NCBI GenBank assembly: GCA_036426205.1
Contig: CM071579.1
Location: 20,607,079-20,671,078, forward strand
DNA: 64,000 bases
Direction of reading: 5' to 3'
From: Ascaphus truei
Lineage: Eukaryota; Chordata; Amphibia; Anura; Ascaphidae
The notes under the pieces: generated by a model
Databases searched by the model: none
Told to the model about the DNA's origin: nothing
The model's input: only the letters and a program-made list of their open reading frames with translations
In this document: piece after piece, positions 33,056 to 46,100 of the stretch
How positions within the stretch are numbered: position 1 is the stretch's first letter
Layout of the letters: each line of letters opens with the position of its first letter
Translations under genes and position numbers: made by a program

Positions 33056-34220
33056 TTGTATCAGGTTGAGGAGGCTATATATTGTGCTAATTACATATAC
33101 AACACAGTGCAACCAAACCATATTATAAAGGTATGAATCGGTTTATACATAAACCTTGGGGGGGGGGGGGGTCCAGTTTTGTGCAAACGGGCATCAGCCT
33201 TCGAAATGTGCATTATACATGATGCTTAAAAATAAAACATTAAATATAACACATTATTGAGGTGGAAATACGGTGAGCACACAGCAGGCTACTGCGGTAT
33301 CATTCTAACAATCTTCAGGGCTCCTCAACCAGGGGACACATTAGGAAGCAGAATGGCCACAAGCTTATAATAATGTCATTATAGATTAGCCCAGAATCCT
33401 TTGCTGCAGTGGAAGCATTGTGTGCCAAGTGATAATGGGGAAAGGCAGCGTTGTGGACCTGTCTGAGATATGGATCTGCCCTCACGTGGCATTTTTATTT
33501 GCTAATTAAATATAAAAACAAATGATTATATTTCAGCATTTTGCCATCTGTATCATATATTTTTACATTACTAAGTGAATCTTCGTGTGAAAAATAAAAT
33601 GCTCTTTGCTCTTAATTTCACACTACTTGTTTGGGCACCTAACCCCAAGGCTGCCAGCTGGAGAGCCCCGCTCTGCTTCAGATAAACCCCCCACATTGCA
33701 GACTGCTCCTTCCCCGCTCTGTATTGCATTTCAGGCGATGAGTAAACATGAGACCGTCTCTGTTGCTCGGATCGTGGATGTGGCCGGTACTACCTGATCT
33801 AGGGGATCCAGTCGAGAACCAGGTGCAAGGTTCACCACCTCAGTCTAAAAAATAAAAACAACAAACAAATATTCTAAAAGCGAACGCTAGGAGATGTGAA
33901 ATGGTTTAGTAACCCACTGTACATGTCACAAATTCCACCTGTGAGTGACAGCACTCCGCACGTCTGCGTTTGCCCACCCCTCCGGTAGGTAGCATTTGTT
34001 ACCCCATGTGTCTCACGAGTTGATGGGACAGCACTGTTTGCGCCCCACAGACGTCCTCCTAGACTTTACGTGTGTTAGGATTAATAGTCCCTGTCTCAGT
34101 GATGGTGCGATATCAGGCAAGAGGGTTTCCGCCTCTCTATTCTCCCCACACAGAGGTAGTTGTGTGTATTTAAAAGGCCCAGCCATTGGTGAGGTCAGAG
34201 GGAAAAACCAGGTCTCCCTT
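33056..34220. other. Intergenic, no gene seen
   Basis: AT-rich with one G-run at 33160. No ORF with family resemblance. Confidence 0.4.
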
Positions 34221-34527
34221 TAGGCCTCGGCCAGGGTGGCGCTGAGCGAGTGGGCGCGCTCACGCTGGCCGCTCTGAAACACATTGAGGCAATCTGTGTG
34301 GCCAGCGTGAGCGGGCACCTTTGCATGCTCGGCGCTTAGCTGCTTGCAGAGCAAGCAAATTTGATTTTGACGCACACAAGCGTCACATGTGCGGTTTGCC
34401 CAATGAGGGCGAAGCAGCTCCATGACGTGGCCACACCCCCAGACGAGCGCGCACCTAGCCAGCCACAAATCGCCCGGCCAAGCAGGGCGCAGTGCACGAG
34501 CGCCAGCTCCCTGCCTGACCGCAGCCT
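34221..34527. mobile_element. GC-rich TIR element, copy A
   Basis: Ends AGGCCTCGGCCAGG and CCTGACCGCAGCCTT are imperfect inverted repeats. The internal CCAATGAGGGCGAAGCAGCT is shared with copy B at 41510-41530. CpG-rich against an AT-rich background, with no ORF of its own. Confidence 0.7.
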
Positions 34528-34857
34528 TGGGTACCGGCTTCTATTCCCTGCGGGTTATAACAATTCTCTCCCCACACACTGCATGGTAAATACAGAGCAT
34601 ACTACAGGCTCAGTGTCAGGATATTACCGGTCCTGCAGAGGGCTTCACCCTGACAATATGGCAATGCAGAAGCTGACAGCAGAGAAGGAGAACTTGGCCC
34701 ATATCTGGTGCTACATCTACGATACAAGAACCTTATTCTGATGTGTGGGTTCCTTTGTCCTAAACCTGAAATGAGCAGATCCTGGGTATCTGGGTATTTT
34801 TATTTTTCCCAGGGGGAAAGATCCAATTGGTCCTTTAACAATAAAGCAGCAAACAGG

Positions 34858-35280
34858 CATGTAACCCCTCCCCTGCTGCAGAGCATCGCCCCAATAACCC
34901 CTCCCCTGCTGCAGAACATCGCCCCAATAACCCCTCCCCCGCAGTAGAGCATCACCCCATTAACCCCTCTCCTGCAGCAGAGCATCACCAAATTAACCAC
35001 TCCCCTGCTGTAGAGCATCGCCCCATAAAGCTCTCCCCCGCTACAGAGCATCGCCCCACCGGTTCCCCCCTGCAGAGCATCACCCCATTAACGTTTCCCC
35101 CGCTGCAGATCATCACCCCATTAACAGATTGCCACCTGCAGAGTATCACCCCATTAACGTTTCCCCCGATGCAGATCATCACCCCATTAACAGATTGCCA
35201 CCTGCAGAGCATCGCCCCACTAACATTTCCCCCGCTGCAGAGCATCGCCCCACTAACGTTTCCCACGCTGCAGTGTCGCA
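34858..35280. repeat. ~32-bp minisatellite (GCTGCAGAGCATCGCCCCA)
   Basis: About 13 units with alternating spacers (ATAACCCCTCCCCT, TTAACGTTTCCCCC, TTAACAGATTGCCACC). It looks like a mature array with sequence variants, and has few indel errors compared with the 49-kb array. Confidence 0.95.
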
Positions 35281-35289
35281 ACCTTCCCC

Positions 35290-36270
35290 CGGACTTCATA
35301 TTATTTTGTTTCTTTTGAGCGGAGGGGACAGAGGGTCCGAGTCACACGGGGACAGGTCCCTGCACGTTCCCGTCTTCTGATTTCACAATCTATGTCTGTA
35401 CAAGAGTTCAGAGCCATCACATATTTACCTCCCCCCCCTGCACCCCCCACTAGGGCAAACCCACTCCCTGCCCCGAGATCACCCCAAATTCCCCCCTTTT
35501 GACCTGATCACATACTACATTGAGAAATAACCCAGATATAAACAAATAAAGTTTTAGATCAAAACAGAAAACTACCCAATTATTTCACAGGGACAGGATT
35601 CAAGCTGCAGACCAAGCAATATCCTACACGTGCGGTTTTATTTTAATAAATCTTATCTGCACTGTGAGAAAATACTTGTAGCATTTAAAAAAACAACTCT
35701 GAATTACATTTTTATGTATTATAATGTAACAAGCATGTTTTGTTTCTATAGCAACCATTTACAAAGTCACACCCCCTTCCTCTTCTGAAACAGGCTCTGG
35801 CACACCCCTTTTTGAGCCCTGCCCTCTCTCTTGCAATGCACCAGTTGTATCCAGTGACTGCCACAGAACTTTGCATCTTTGGTCCTCTTCTGCTGCTGCA
35901 CAGCCATTTAGTGAACCCGAGCCGAATCTTTGTCGATCGATCAACTTAGCTAATTACTTATCACTGTGTGGATTGTATTGCTGCTCATATTAAAGGGCAA
36001 TGTAGACAGGCTGTTAGTCTTACACTCCTGATCCGGTGACCGGCTGCTGTGAGCAGACGCCGTATTGGGTGGGTGCGGGTCATGCCTTCCGGGGACACAG
36101 GACAGGGCCAAAGAGTACAATAACTTCATCGTTGCCGTTACACAGACTAAGAAACCCATTGTGTAATGGCGCCAGCGTTTCACCGTACTCTGCCCGCACC
36201 TACATTGTGCCAGGGAGGAGTTAGGGGAGGCGCAGTCTTGTAATAGAGGAATGTCTCACGTCTGGTCCAT
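35290..36270. other. Intergenic, no gene seen
   Basis: Contains a fragment of the AGCAATATCCTACACGTG repeat at 35615-35640. Nothing else recognised. Confidence 0.35.
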
Positions 36271-36281
36271 GTAGGAAATAC

Positions 36282-36512
36282 AGAATCCTGAGGATATGGA
36301 GAAAAGTTCACATTTTGAATCCATCAATTTGCAAAATAAAACAGACTTTTCTTACCCAAACAGTCCTATTAATTATTATTACTATACGTAGGAGCAGGAC
36401 AAAGGATTGTTTGGGTCCGAAACGTCTGCCATTTTTGTGATTTTTTTTTTAAAAGCAAATTGATGGATTAAAAATGTGAACTTTTATTCATAGCCTGAGG
36501 AGTGCTGTGTAT
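36282..36512. mobile_element. Foldback with central GAAACGTC hairpin
   Basis: Arms TCCTGAGGATATGGAGAAAA ... and its inverted partner ending ATAGCCTGAGGA flank the pair TTCACATTTTGAATCCATCA / TGATGGATTAAAAATGTGAA. Between them lies GACAAAGGATTGTTTGGGTC followed by CGAAACGTC. The organisation parallels 61880-62095 and 17640-18850. Confidence 0.65.
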
Positions 36513-36537
36513 TCTGTATTCTCTATGGTATATGCTA

Positions 36538-37243
36538 CAGCTCAACCCCGTTATAGCGCGATTCTCTTATAACGTAGTCCAAGGAATTTTTTTTTAAAAA
36601 TAACATTCACCCTACTTTCAATTTTACTTTTGAGCGCAGAGTAGGGTCACATGACCATTCTCTGACCAATAACAGCCAGACAGTAAATACATTTGATATA
36701 ATACACATGCAGGAATCGAACCTATGACCCTTCATACTGTATGCTACACCACACGGTGTGATGAATCTGACTCTATAAACAAACTTAACATCTATTAGAT
36801 TGCATTGTGCAGCTAGAGAATTGCTACTAGTATATGAAGGATCATGGGTTCGATTCCTGCATGGTATGGTATAAATTCTAAATTATAATTTTATTTTAAT
36901 AATTTATAAATTATACCATACCATGCAGGAATTGAACCCATGACCCTTCATATGCTAGTAGCAATTCTCTAGCTGCCGATTCATCACACCAACCCTGTGG
37001 TGTAGCAGCTAGAGAATTGCTACTAGAATATGAAGGGTCAAGCGTGCGATTCTTGCATATGTATTATATAAAATGTATTCACTGTTGGGCTGTTATTGGT
37101 CAGAGAAGGGTCATGTGACACAGTCTGATGAAGCAGGGAGAGGAGAGAGCTGGAGATGCTCGTGGCAGCCATTTCACGATCCCGGTTATAATGCGGTCTC
37201 ATTATGTGGACCCCGAGCACCGCGTTAGAACAGGGTTCAGCTG
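36538..37243. mobile_element. TA-flanked foldback element with nested tRNA-like palindromes
   Basis: Ends CAGCTCAACCCCGTTATA and its inverted partner (AACAGGGTTCAGCTG) are flanked by TA on both sides. Long subterminal arms pair GACCATTCTCTGACCAATAA with TTATTGGTCAGAGAAGGGTC. Inside are four alternating inverted copies of a ~60-bp segment containing TGTAGCAGCTAGAGAATTGC and GGGTTCGATTCCTGCATG, which resemble tRNA A-box and B-box sequences. Confidence 0.75.
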
Positions 37244-37475
37244 TATTTTGGCTGGAGTGGTGATCCTGGCCCTCTCCTTGACAAAGGCTGTACAATTCAG
37301 CCTAAACGTTTTCGGCACCATTACATTTTGTTGTTTAAGTCAGTGAGCCTGCATCTCTCTGTTCACTCATAGCTGTTTCTTGGATCCTTGGACTCCCTCT
37401 GAGATACAGAGCACCGGCAGCTAAGTATCTATTTACTACTTTATTGAGTGCCTGTATCTCCCATTGAACTTGTAT
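37244..37475. mobile_element. Penelope-type-like tail fragment
   Basis: TTGACAAAGGCTGTACAATT then CAGCCTAAACGTTTTCGGCA forms a GGCTG/CAGCC stem followed by TAAACGTT. It is a diverged version of the GACAAAGG-stem-GAAACGTC motif at 36395 and 52966. The class is inferred. Confidence 0.4.
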
Positions 37476-37479
37476 ATCC

Positions 37480-38435
37480 CATCCACGTGCACTCTGTAAA
37501 GCCAAGTATTTTTTTTTATCTGTTTGAGTACCAGTCATGCTTGTTTTAAGTCTGACAGGCACACACACACACACAGACGCAGACCCACACCCCCTCCAGC
37601 TGCAATATTGTTAAATACACTTATCCAGCCTCCCATAATCCTAGTGACCCAAACATCCCAAGTTAGATACACAAACACACACACAAACACACACGGTTTC
37701 GGAATATAACTCCCTCCCAGTAGTTGGGTTCATACTGCAAGCCTCTCCTTCCCGGAGAACAGGTCACGCGGGTGAAGAAATGCCACAAAAACATTATTGG
37801 AAATACATATATTTGTTATATTACATATCTGAAGTACATCTCTTATAATAACAGTGCTAGAAGTCTGCCCGTTGGATACAAACAGCGCACATAGCAGCAT
37901 TGAGCCCCCAACAGATTCCAACTCCACTCGTTTCATCATAATGCTGTGATTTACCCATGGTAACCCAACAGCTGCAGTGCATCTTTGCCACTGTAATCCC
38001 AGCGAGTATCCGAGAGCCTTCTAACAGGGGGTGGGGTAAGGGGGTTTATTAAACTCCAATAAAGCAGGGAATATAACGTGACATTACCTAAGTCAGGAAT
38101 GGATGGTATGAGTTAATGTGGTATTCACCAAGCTAGTTATATGCCAAAATAAGAGCCGGGCTGGAGCTCAGTAGCATCGGCTCACCGCCACGGTACCAAC
38201 ATGTTAATTCACCGTTCCCTTGCATTACGTCTCGGCGCTACTCCTATTCAGACCCCAACATAGCACTGGAGTGGAAAGGGAAAGAACGCTAGATTAGGTA
38301 AATCAGAGCGAACTCTGGCACTACAGCCACCCCAGTCACCGCGCGTTTCAGGGTCTGGGTGGGAGCAAGGTCGGGTTTAGCTCAGACAATCTAACGTCAA
38401 GTTACCTCCCCTCGTTAACTTTAATGGAATTTACT
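37480..38435. other. Intergenic, no gene seen
   Basis: Short CA-rich runs (37560-37590, 37670-37695). TTTATTAAAC at 38045 gives AATAAA on the minus strand, a distant and weak candidate poly(A) signal for ATG13. Confidence 0.35.
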
Positions 38436-38443
38436 GAATAGGG

Positions 38444-38652
38444 CAGGGGAGGCCAACTCCAGTCCTCAAGGGCACCCAACAGGTCAGGTTATGAGGATAT
38501 CCCTGCTTCAGCACAGGTGGCTCAATCAGTGGCTCCCTGCTTCAGCACAGGTGGCTCAATATTCAACTGAGCCACCTGTGCTGAAGCAGGGAATTTCCTG
38601 AAAATCTGACCTGTTGCTGGCCGCTGAGGACAGGAGGAGTTGGCCGCCCCTG
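38444..38652. mobile_element. hAT-like foldback MITE, copy 13
   Basis: Flanked by GAATAGGG (38436-38443) and GGATAGGG (38653-38660), seven of eight bases equal. It has the long internal form with a doubled CTTCAGCACAGGTGGCTCA. Confidence 0.93.
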
Positions 38653-38660
38653 GGATAGGG

Positions 38661-40093
38661 GATGATAGAACAACGTCTCATTTGCATCTTATTTGCACTA
38701 AAGTCCGTTATAATGAACAATATGTTCTTTACGGGAGACAAACGCTTAAACTATACGTTCTTAGCAAATACAGCGTTACTATTCATGTAACGTTAACGTC
38801 ACGTGGCCCAACAGCGCTTAGTAAATCCGGGCCCAAGACCTGCAACCATGAACACGCCGAACAAGTAATAGAGGCAGATGGTACGATCCACTCCCTGCCG
38901 TGTCCTCTCGTAACCCTTAGTGTTATAATGTGGTTCCCACAAACGTATTATATACACCTAAATAACATATTCTACAAATGCTGAGTGGTATAATGGGGCA
39001 AGATAAAGCAGAGTGAATCAGAAGCCAGTATTGGTGCATGTTCAACGCTACTGCCTGCTCTCTGCAGAGAATACACCGCACTTATAACACGGTCACTGCA
39101 GTGACGGTTCTGTGTGTGTAGCAGGGTAACAGTACTGGGCAGTAAGGTTGAATACGCAGCATTTAAGCCACTGCAAGTGTGCAGTGTACCGGAGACAGTG
39201 TCAATCCCCTCGCTATTACATGCAGTGCGGGACCGTGTCCACGATACATGGCAATCCCCTCGCTATTACATGCCGTGCGGGACCGTGTCCAGCTGTTACA
39301 TGCAGTGCGGGACCGTGTATACCAAAGTCCCACCAGCAGCAATGATTGCATGGCAATTGTATAAGAAAATGTTACAAACAAAATACCTTTCTTACAGTTA
39401 CCAGAGACGGGAGCAGAAAACAAACAGCGAGCTGCTAGGACAGTGGGCCAGATTTACTAAACAGTGCTAATACTAAATGCACGTTAAAAAATGTCCATCC
39501 AAGGGAAGGTCTACCAGGTGCGCTAAGGCTCGGCAGAGCTTGGTACCCTTGGCTGATAGTTGCTGACCCGCGTTACTGCCGTGTCAGAAAGGTCTCTGAA
39601 TGAAACAAGCATTATATTTACAGCAGCTGGGAGCAGCAGGGAGCAGCTGGGAGCAGCTGGGAGAGGCAGATATGAGAGATGGGAAGAGGTGCTGCAGACA
39701 GCTGGCAGCCGGAGAGCTGTGTGTGTACTTCCAATTATCCAGGCGTCAGCCCATCCTCCCAGGTATAGCACATCTGCTCCATCGTCTGACCCTCACCAAG
39801 TACAGCCATGAATGACCTGACCAGAGGTCCGGGAACATGTCGCCCTGGGTGGTGGCGTGTCCTCATTGTACGGAGAAACAGAAGTCTCGCTGTGGGATAA
39901 GAGCGCTGTTCATTATTGGGGCCTGTAAGTTTAGCAGCTGTGCCGTCCTAATGTCTTACAGAAGGTAGGACAGGCGCTCGCTGAAAGAGAGATGAGGGCA
40001 GGTAGTGGGGGCAATAGGAGACAGGAAGGTACAGTCAATTCTGGATGGTGCAGGTACGGTTTCCGTGAGGGGGCGAGGGGGAGAGCAAGTGCC
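38661..40093. other. ATG13 3' flank and intergenic sequence
   Basis: Includes a ~40-bp unit repeated three times at 39205-39325 (CCCCTCGCTATTACATGC, GTGCGGGACCGTGTCC) and a GGGAGCAGCT run at 39625-39665. No other gene is recognised. The ATG13 3'UTR should start at 40093, running toward lower coordinates. Confidence 0.4.
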
Positions 40094-40171
40094 TTACTGT
40101 AAAGACTCAACAAAGGCGTCAAACTCCTCCATGTTTTTCTCGTGCACGGCTAACTTCTCGGGCAGAGAGTC
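40094..40171 (-). CDS. ATG13: ATG13 exon 16 (C-terminus)
   Basis: Encodes [20 protein letters not shown], then VESLQ and stop. Nearly the same as the human end, where [20 protein letters not shown] is followed by VETLQ. This tail takes part in ULK1 binding. Confidence 0.98.
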   Translation of the reverse strand, partial: DSLPEKLAVHEKNMEEFDAFVESLQ

Positions 40172-43100
40172 CTGTGGAGAAGGGAAGAGGAAGAAAGGTT
40201 TGCATCAGCCTCAGAAACATCTGCACCATTTCCTATTTCCTGTCACACTCCCATTTCCACATGTGTGAAATTACTGCTTTCGTTGACTATTTTTGAGAAT
40301 TTTTTGGGGGAAAGTGTCAACATTTGCATTGCAATTTTAATCACAACTTTCTGCAAAATGTGCACCTATTTTCGAAAAAACGTTCAGGGTCAAAAATTCA
40401 AGTAAAATTGGCCAATTTTACCATACAAACTATAGTCGCTGGTTGTTTTTTCCCCCCACAGTAAAAACACAGCCCACACCTCAAATGATTTTTTTTAAAT
40501 ATTCACTAGTTTTCTAAAGAAATATTTTGACCATTTTTCTGGGTCAAATATGAACTTTGGTGAAAGATGTGCCGATCTCCAATTAGAATGGCTTGTGTGC
40601 CCAAGAAACCTGCCCTTGAAACAGCCGTATAGAAAAGTGATGATGCTAACACTGTATTCATACCAGGTCCTCTGCCATGGATTGCACAGCAATGTCTATG
40701 GACAAGCTGCTGAGCTGTGGTGGGTTCTGGAACTCCCGGTAGAAAGTCCCCACGTCCATGGGAAGGTCGTCTTTGGAGAAGGCCGGTCTCTGGAAAGAAG
40801 ATGTGTCAGTGAAAGGACTTCCCCCTCCTGCACAGAAACTCATGTGAATGTAGTGTCAGTCGTGACATAGAACACAAGCCCAGCTCTGTCCAGGATCAGG
40901 ACTGGGAAGCTAAACCCCTCGGCTGCCATTCGTTATGTATTGGAAGCTCCACCTGATCCTAAATACACACAGTGATGGCAAACTGAGCTCAGGTGTGGGG
41001 GCCCCCACTTACAAAGTCCACCATCACAAAGTCGTCCTGGGGGGTCCCGCTGCTGGCACAGGAGCTCTGCAGGCTTCCGATTTCAGGGGACACCTCTTCG
41101 GGAGTCTCAGGGCAGGCTACCTATAAGAGAAAGTGGCAGCAAGCAGATGTTACAAGGGGGGCTTCCAAACGAAGGAGGCTGCTGGATGTGAAATGACGTA
41201 GGATGTAACATGTTTGGGATGTGTATCGGCCGGTTCCTTCCCTGCTCTGTCTCTCATCTTTAGGTGATGTTAGGCAAGTCCTAATCTCATATAGTCTAAA
41301 TTATGTCATGCCTTATCACCTCTTGGGCTGCGTCCATGGTATGGACAACCACGCGGACGTGTCCGCACGCTGCGCGATCAGACTGCCTAAAGGCAATGAT
41401 CGCGTCTATACGGCGTGCAGGCACGGAAGCGGGAGGGGGCGCGCGTTGCACAAGAAATCAGTTTAAAACTGATTTCTTGGCGCGACGGGCCGGTTACGTG
41501 AGCGGTTCACCCAATGAGGGCGAACCAGCTCCGTGACATCACCGGCACGCCCCTATACACGTCCACGGACGGCGCGCGTACCATGGCCAGGGAAAGCAAG
41601 CGCTTTCCCTGCGCCTCCGCACGGGCGAAGTGTCTATGGGCGCAGCCTTAACTCAGTGGTTGTGTGGATGAAGTTTTGTTTATCCAAGGGACACCGACAG
41701 ACACTCTGTGTGATGCATGGAACAGTGTTTATAGGCAGTGATTATGTATAGGGTTGGGAATGGGTGAGACAGGGGGCATACCATAGGGTCAGTATCCTCA
41801 GCATCTGCAGTTTGTGGTGCAAACACAGCAAAAGGTATATCAGTACTGGCATAGGTGACCTGGGAGCAGAGAAGAGGGTGTCAGAGCTTGTCTAGCAGAT
41901 ACAGCAACAGACTGCAATGCTGCATCAATAACCCTCTCGCTGCTAACTATCTCTTGCTGGCCCCACTGACAGCATATGGGTTCTTCCCGCTCACCTGGGG
42001 AGAAGGCTTGTCCACAAAAGCTCCCACCTTCCTGGTGAAGAGAACCTGGGGGGGTTTGTTAGGAGAGCTGCTTCTCCCTGCTGCACTGCTGCCTGAAGGT
42101 GTCCCTGCCTCCTCACTGCGGGAGAGGCACAGGGTCCATGGTCAGAATATAGCATAACTTCTATGGGACTTTGCTTCTGGACGCAGGGATGGGGGTGGGT
42201 CTTACCTGCTGGAGGTGGTGCATGTTACATTGGAGGGCGAGGCAGGAAGCGTTCGGTCATAGTCAGCCTTGGTACCATGAGCAGGCTGGGCGCCAATGGT
42301 GGGCAGCCCACCCTCCCTCCCTGGCACCATCATCTGGGGAAGAGAGAAAAGAATGATCTCAGCTAAGTTCTAGCTTAGAATGATCAACATCAGAAGACTC
42401 TCAATGTCGGGCTAGTAGAGTTGTATTTTACTGTTGAGGAGAATGTTGATGCTGCCCTATATAATGACACAGAGCATCTCTGCACAACGACCCTTGGTAT
42501 CCTTTCCAGTTGGTTATCACTGTAGAATTCCATTCAAGAGTGTTAACCAATGGGGGAGCGCTCCCCGCAGTAGGGTTGTGCTATCAATACACGCCTCTGT
42601 AGTGCTGGAAAAGAGATTAGCTCCATTCCCTCCTCTCCAGCACAGGGAAGGTGTTTGCACAGACTGTAGCACAGACTGTAGCACAGACTGTAGCACAGAC
42701 TGTAGCACAGACTGTAGCACAGTGGCCCTGGTGTCTGGAGATATTTACGTCAGTTTGTTTAAAAGGAGCAATCCAAGCGGCTCTTTTTTGACATAGGTTT
42801 GAAGCAGGGGGTTTCCGCAGTGGAGCCCTGTTCATTTCAGATCTGGGGATCCCCTGCTTCCCGAGATACTTACCTACGGAGGGGGTGCCGGTATCTCAAA
42901 GTTTAACGCGCTCGTCTCACGTGGGCCAGTAGGACGCCGCGCGATGGCGTCACGGCTTCCTCTTGGCTCGCAGGACGCAGGAGCTTTCAAAATCCGCTAC
43001 TACGTGAATCCAGCTAGTCAGCAAGAGCGGCTACCGGCACCCCCTACAGAAGCATCTCTGGAAGCAGGGGGTCCCCCGAGATTAAATGAATGGGGTTCAG

Positions 43101-46100
43101 CTCTGGAGACCCCCTGCCGCTTGGATTGCCGCTTTAAACAAAACGGTACAAAGTGATTCTCCAGTGAGGTTCTATAGTGGCAGGCATGTCAGACTGTTGG
43201 AAGAGGGCAGTCACGTATTAGACTGGCTACCCTCATATACTGCCCAGTGTCAGGTCTTCATGCCCTGGGGGACGCCAGGATGGATGCAGGGACCTAAAAC
43301 AGCATTTAACAAATTCAAAAGCCCACAGATAACAGGGCCGTGAGACAGCTGCAGGAGCTTCATGCAGGAATTCTGCCCACGCGGGAGTGGACGTGACATG
43401 TAACCCATTATGTTTATGACATGGACACCGTCCTCGCCTCCTCACTCCGAGGAGTACCTGGTGTGGAGGTGTTGCATTCACTCCAGCAGCTAAGACCACT
43501 GGGTAACCCAGCTCCGAAGACCCTGCTCCCAGGACAGCCGGCTGATAGGAGAGGCGAGAGCTGCAGAGCTTAAGAGCGAGACCGAGACAAGGAGAGGAGG
43601 AAAGGTACGTTGCAGAGGTGCGGTGTTAATAAGCCCTAAATACCCTCCCTTACGCCCCGCTCCTTTAAATAATACATACATGACTAGCAAGTCAAGGGAT
43701 GTACTGAGCTTGGGGACACCTTGGAAAGGTGCTGGTCTTTAATGTAGAAGTACCTGGATATATGAGACCCAAACCAAATCCATGCTAGTCACCGGGAATC
43801 GGGTCCCTAACTTAGATGGTAAGCACAATGTGGCAGAAATTGCAAATGCAACTATATTGAACATGAACTATTCTGTCAGCGCTCTATAACAATGCATATT
43901 ACACTACTCCGCTGGGCGCTGCAGGAAGCAGGGACTATGTGATGATGGTGTATAATGTAGTCTCTCCCATCAGGGCCTCGTACCCCAGGACACAGCCTGT
44001 AAGCTGCTTTGTGGTGTGGGGCTAGTGTGAGAGATGCTGCCTGCTTGTCACTTTCTGCCATGAACTCCCGACTTGCCATCACATTGCAAAGGAAGAACGA
44101 ATCAATGAAATATAAAATATATTGTTGTGTATTTCATGTGCAGGCGGGGGAACTTAGCTTCTTTCGGAGGCAAAACTCACCTCTCCCTCCAGCAAATTGC
44201 ATTTTAGATCTGCATATTTTTTATTTCACCTTAGAGATGGCTGCACCTCTCCCTTTCTTGCACCGGCCTAAAGTGATACACTAAGCCAGGGGTTCTCAAC
44301 TTCTGTCTTCAAGGACCCCCTCCCACCATCCCCAACAGGTCAGGTTTTAAGGACATCCCTGCTTCAGCACAGGTGGCTCAATGGAAGACTGAGCCACTGG
44401 TTGAATCACCTGTGCTGAAGCAGGGATATCATGGAAACCGGACCTGTTGGGGAAGGGGGGGAGGGTCTTGAGGACTGGCGTTGAGAACCCCCCCACTAAG
44501 CGGAGGTAGGTTCAGGCTACACTTTCATTTGCCACAGGCTTCTTCACTACAAACTCACTTGGTGTGAGAAGATCAGCCCCATCACTGGGACCCTGAGAGA
44601 GTCCGTCACCACAGGGATAGCTGTCTGACACTGTGCCTTACTGAGAGTGAACACACACTGCACACAGGGACACACAACAAGCCGAGAGAGAGAAAAGACA
44701 TGAATGTCAGGGTGCTTGGAGATGTGCTGGTACCTTTCACCCTGCCCCCGGGATACCCAATCTGGTGTCATGCGCACGCCCCTATACCGTGCGCACGCCC
44801 CTATACCGTGTGTCTAACAAGAAGGGGCCCGGACATGTGGCCAAGCCACTGCCATCCGGCCGGTCACACAAATACTCTTCTGCATTTATTTCCTTCATAG
44901 GTCAGATCAGACTGTTCAATAGAATCAGACTGGCAGCGTTATCTACTCCAGGGGGCTCAGCTCCAGTCCTCAGCCCCCCCCCCCCCCCCAACAGGCCAGG
45001 TATTCAGCACAGGTGGCTCAATCAATCCCGGCTTCAGCACAGTCTTCGACTGAGCCACCTGTGCTGAAGCTGGAATATCCTCAAAACCTGACCTGTTGGG
45101 GGAAAGAGGGGGGCTTGAGGGCTGGAATTGAGCCCCCCTGCTCTACTCTATGAAGGGCCTGCCAAGCGACACTTCTAGTCCTGTGTTGTGCTGGTCCCTG
45201 CAGCGGTGATGGCATTAGGTTAGGGCACAGCGTTTCTCAACCATGGTGCCTCGGAACCCAAGTGTGCCGCCCTCCTCTGCCAAGGGTGCTGCAGCCACGG
45301 GAGGAAAAACCGCTGTTCAGCGGGCATGTCCAGCGCTGCGGTGATCTGCCTCTCGTCTCCAAGCCTGGCACAGAGGAGCCCCTCCATCTCCATACAGCGC
45401 AACACACACCCGCTGAGCAGCGGGCAGATTGGAGGCGTGGGGGGGAAAGAAGGAATGAGCGAGGGGTTTGTGTGGGGAGGGATATGGGGGGCCGTGTTTC
45501 TGCGTGGGGTGGGGGGGGGGGTGGGGGGGTAGGTAGGGGGGGGGGGGGATTAAGAAAGCGGGCGAGTGTGCGTTATGAGAAGCGGGGATACACGTGTGCG
45601 AGTGAAATGGTGAGTAGGATGGTTGAGGGTGGGCGTGTGAACATGAGTGTGTGCTTACATGTAAGCGAGGATCAGTGAGGTCTGAACAGCAAGGGTTTCC
45701 ACCAAGATTTTAGAAATCCTTCAGGGGCGCCCGTGCGCACAGAATCTGCAGCCACTCGATACCTGGGACCATCATTTATTACAAACCCTGGTTTTGATAC
45801 TCAGTCATGCGGAGGAAAGTAGGGGCTGTGTGAGCAAACTCGGCAATACCCGATTCCTTCTTACCTGTGAGGGGGGAGACGTGGAGAAGGAAGTGGCACA
45901 GACCTCCTGGGAGTCCTCCACCGCTGGGAATCCAGCTCCGTGCTCTTCCGCTGCCCTGTTGGAAAAGTTTCAACACATTTGATGCCAAGGAAGGTGGGCG
46001 GTGGGAGGGCAGGCGGCATGCGGAAGGGAGCGAGGAAACGAGGCGGCTAAACCAACGTCCACATGTCAATGGACAGGCATTAGCTATCACTAATGGAATG

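Noticed and set aside
36790..37060. Functional tRNA genes
   Set aside because: A- and B-box-like sequences are present, but I could not form a complete cloverleaf with a proper acceptor stem, and the copies are nested inverted repeats.
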